Under the pieces are notes generated by a model. It was given only the letters and a program-made list of their open reading frames with translations, was not told where the DNA came from and did not search any database. Both the position numbers and the translations under genes were made by a program. A stretch of DNA of 9,014 nt from Bacteroidetes bacterium UBA4408 (lineage in GTDB: Bacteria; Bacteroidota; Bacteroidia; UBA4408): positions 1 through 9,014 of the forward strand of contig DGQS01000165.1 in NCBI GenBank assembly GCA_002389785.1, given 5' to 3'. Below, one piece after another: positions 7,817 to 9,014 of the stretch; the first letter of the stretch is position 1; each line of letters opens with the position of its first letter.

Positions 7817-8072
7817 AAGTCTTTAAATTTGTTTTGTAAGCAATAGTTTTAATTACTTGGTAGTTAACCTACTGAATTAAACTCTATTTTATAGTTTATG
7901 TAATTGTATTGATTTTTCTTACTTATTAATCAAAGCAAATGTAAAATAATTTCTTTAAAAAAAACGAATTAATCAATTTCCTTTCGATTTTTAGAATACT
8001 CAAATAGAAGATTGCCTGAATTGTTTCTGATGATAACTAGCAATATGGCGCTTTTTATGATGAACATTGTAG

Positions 8073-8080
8073 TACATTTG
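8073..8080 (+). promoter_or_regulatory. Probable Bacteroidota -7 promoter element (TACATTTG)
   Basis: TACATTTG is an exact match to TAnnTTTG, the -7 element of the Bacteroidota housekeeping sigma factor. It ends 30 bases before ATG 8111, which would give a leader of roughly 20-25 bases. The -33 element is poor: a T run (8052-8056) stands near the expected place rather than a clean TTTG. This placement supports 8111 as the start of the DUF3817 gene. An eight-base motif with two free positions can occur by chance, so this is a moderate call. Confidence 0.5.
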
Positions 8081-8110
8081 CGGCTTCTAAAAATAAATCA
8101 TCGTTACTTT

Positions 8111-8413
8111 ATGAATGCTCAAAAACTACTTCGACTATTTAGATACATAGCCATTGCTGAAGGTGTATCCTATTTGGCTTTGCTCGGCATTGCGATGCCC
8201 TTAAAGTACCTGAGTGGTAATTTATTGGTAATTAAGTATCTGGGATGGGTGCACGGCTTATTATTTATTTTGTTTTGTACTTTTCTGGCATTCGTTAAAT
8301 TCAAAATGAATTGGACCATACTTAAATCACTTAGGGCATTTGTAGCTTCCCTTTTACCATTTGGTACTTTTATTTTTGATAAAGAAATTAAGCAGGAAAT
8401 AAAACAATTCTAA
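8111..8413 (+). CDS. DUF3817 small integral membrane protein
   Basis: A 100-residue protein with about three transmembrane segments (roughly residues 10-29, 38-62 and 68-88). It carries the DUF3817 conserved blocks: FRYIAIAEGVSYLALL (10-25), IAMPLKYLSG (27-36), GWVHGLLFI (45-53) and LLPFGTFIFDKEI (81-93). The length fits the family's usual 90-110 residues. The open frame extends upstream to TTG 8012, which would add 33 residues unlike the family, and a promoter-like element lies inside that extension (8073-8080). ATG 8111 is therefore preferred. The function of DUF3817 is not established; homologues are described only as small membrane proteins. It is a single gene, divergent from the lipoprotein gene and convergent with the CHU_C gene. 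Confidence 0.87.
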   Translation: MNAQKLLRLFRYIAIAEGVSYLALLGIAMPLKYLSGNLLVIKYLGWVHGLLFILFCTFLAFVKFKMNWTILKSLRAFVASLLPFGTFIFDKEIKQEIKQF

Positions 8414-8446
8414 ATTTATTTAGACAAAAAAAAGATTTGGAAAACC

Positions 8447-8460
8447 ACTGATTCTTCAGT
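8447..8460. terminator. Weak hairpin between convergent genes, possible terminator
   Basis: ACTGA (8447-8451), loop TTCT, TCAGT (8456-8460) lies in the 53-base gap between the convergent DUF3817 and CHU_C genes. The left side carries A runs, giving a partial U-rich tail on the minus-strand transcript, but the right side has only ATTTA. The stem is just five base pairs and AT-rich, so this is a tentative call. Confidence 0.25.
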
Positions 8461-8466
8461 ATTTAC

Positions 8467-9014
8467 TTATCGCACCAACTGAACAAAACCTTTTAATTCA
8501 TATTTCTTTAAATCGCGACCTATAGCATTTAAATAATAATAATAAACACCATCACTAAGTTCCTTTCCACTATTACTGCGCCCATCCCAACTTTGATTTA
8601 GTTCATTAATTTCAGCAACTAATGCTCCATAACGATTAACTATTTTACAATTTAAGTGAACAATATTTTTTGAAGTAATCGAAAATAAATCGTTCTGATT
8701 ATCTTGATTCGGGCTGAAAATATTGGGAACCCAAAGTGAGCTCTCACCAGAACAATCAATAACAGTTATTAAAACACTATCTGTTGCTGTGTAGCCAAAA
8801 GTATTTTGATGACTTACATAATACTTAGTTGTTAACTTTGGAATAGCAGTGGGATTAATCAAAGTACTATCATTTAATCCAATTTTAGGATACCATGTGC
8901 AACTAATGGCAGTATCGTTAGCTCCAAGCAGTAAACTATCGCCTAAGCAGATGGTGGTATCGTGTATTGTTTTAGGTGTTGTTATTTCAAACAAACTTAC
9001 ATCGTCAATGTAAT
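8467..9014 (-). CDS. C-terminal part of a large secreted protein with CHU_C / T9SS type B sorting domain, N-terminus beyond window
   Basis: The visible 182 codons are the end of a larger exported protein. The frame is open to the window edge, reading YIDDVSLFEITTP (from 9012), which resembles the last strand of a carbohydrate-binding or lectin-like beta-sandwich. TTG at 8994 sits inside this strand and is not a real start. Next comes a PKD/Ig-like module of about 70 residues: TTICLGDSLLLGAND, CTWYPKIGLNDSTLINPTA, TTKYYVSH, DSVLITVIDC. The final 85 or so residues are a gliding-motility-associated C-terminal domain (CHU_C, T9SS type B): VPNIFSPNQDNQNDLF, VNRYGALV, WDGRSNSGKELSDGVYYYYL and the end KGFVQLVR. 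Known for the family: type B signals take cargo through the T9SS to the cell surface or outside. The role of the missing N-terminal part cannot be judged here. Confidence 0.92.
   Translation of the reverse strand, partial: YIDDVSLFEITTPKTIHDTTICLGDSLLLGANDTAISCTWYPKIGLNDSTLINPTAIPKLTTKYYVSHQNTFGYTATDSVLITVIDCSGESSLWVPNIFSPNQDNQNDLFSITSKNIVHLNCKIVNRYGALVAEINELNQSWDGRSNSGKELSDGVYYYYLNAIGRDLKKYELKGFVQLVR

Noticed and set aside
7817..8110. The 294-base gap between the lipoprotein and DUF3817 genes examined for a small gene or RNA
   Set aside because: Apart from the -7 element at 8073-8080 I see only AT-rich sequence with a small imperfect inverted repeat near 7860-7873; there is no credible small open frame, tRNA or riboswitch structure.

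Overview
The window is AT-rich bacterial chromosome DNA with a strong Bacteroidota (Bacteroidetes) character. The signs are two different C-terminal sorting domains of the type IX secretion system (T9SS: type A on a FG-GAP protein, type B/CHU_C on the right-edge protein), a FISUMP-domain lipoprotein, a DUF2911 protein, a BBP2-type outer-membrane barrel, a LytS/LytT-type two-component pair, no clear Shine-Dalgarno sequences, and one good match to the Bacteroidetes -7 promoter element TAnnTTTG. Genus cannot be judged from the sequence alone.

Layout, left to right. 1-1630 (minus): a two-gene operon, an integral-membrane histidine kinase followed by an overlapping LytTR response regulator that is cut by the left edge. 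1631-1869: divergent intergenic region with several GTT-containing boxes that loosely resemble LytTR sites. 1870-3642 (plus): a secreted seven-repeat FG-GAP/VCBS propeller with an ASPIC/UnbV domain and a type A sorting signal (CRTAC1-like). 3850-4887 (plus): an exported DUF2911 protein with a TPR-like tail. 4950-6041 (minus): an outer-membrane beta-barrel of the BBP2 type that appears to start at TTG. 6138-6172: a strong intrinsic terminator. 6191-7816 (minus): a lipoprotein with three Ig/PKD-like repeats and a C-terminal FISUMP domain carrying an unusual insert of about 75 residues. 8111-8413 (plus): a 100-residue DUF3817 membrane protein with a promoter match just upstream. 8467-9014 (minus): the C-terminal part of a large secreted or adhesin-like protein ending in a CHU_C (T9SS type B) domain, open at the right edge.

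Taken together, the region is mostly a set of cell-envelope and secreted-protein genes in single-gene units, plus one signalling operon. No shared pathway is evident. The kinase/regulator pair diverges from the FG-GAP gene across a shared 239-base region, so regulation of that gene is possible but unproven. I see no RNA genes, CRISPR arrays, insertion sequences, integrases, toxin-antitoxin pairs or defence genes. I found no convincing new multi-gene system; the most unusual item is the insert inside the FISUMP domain.
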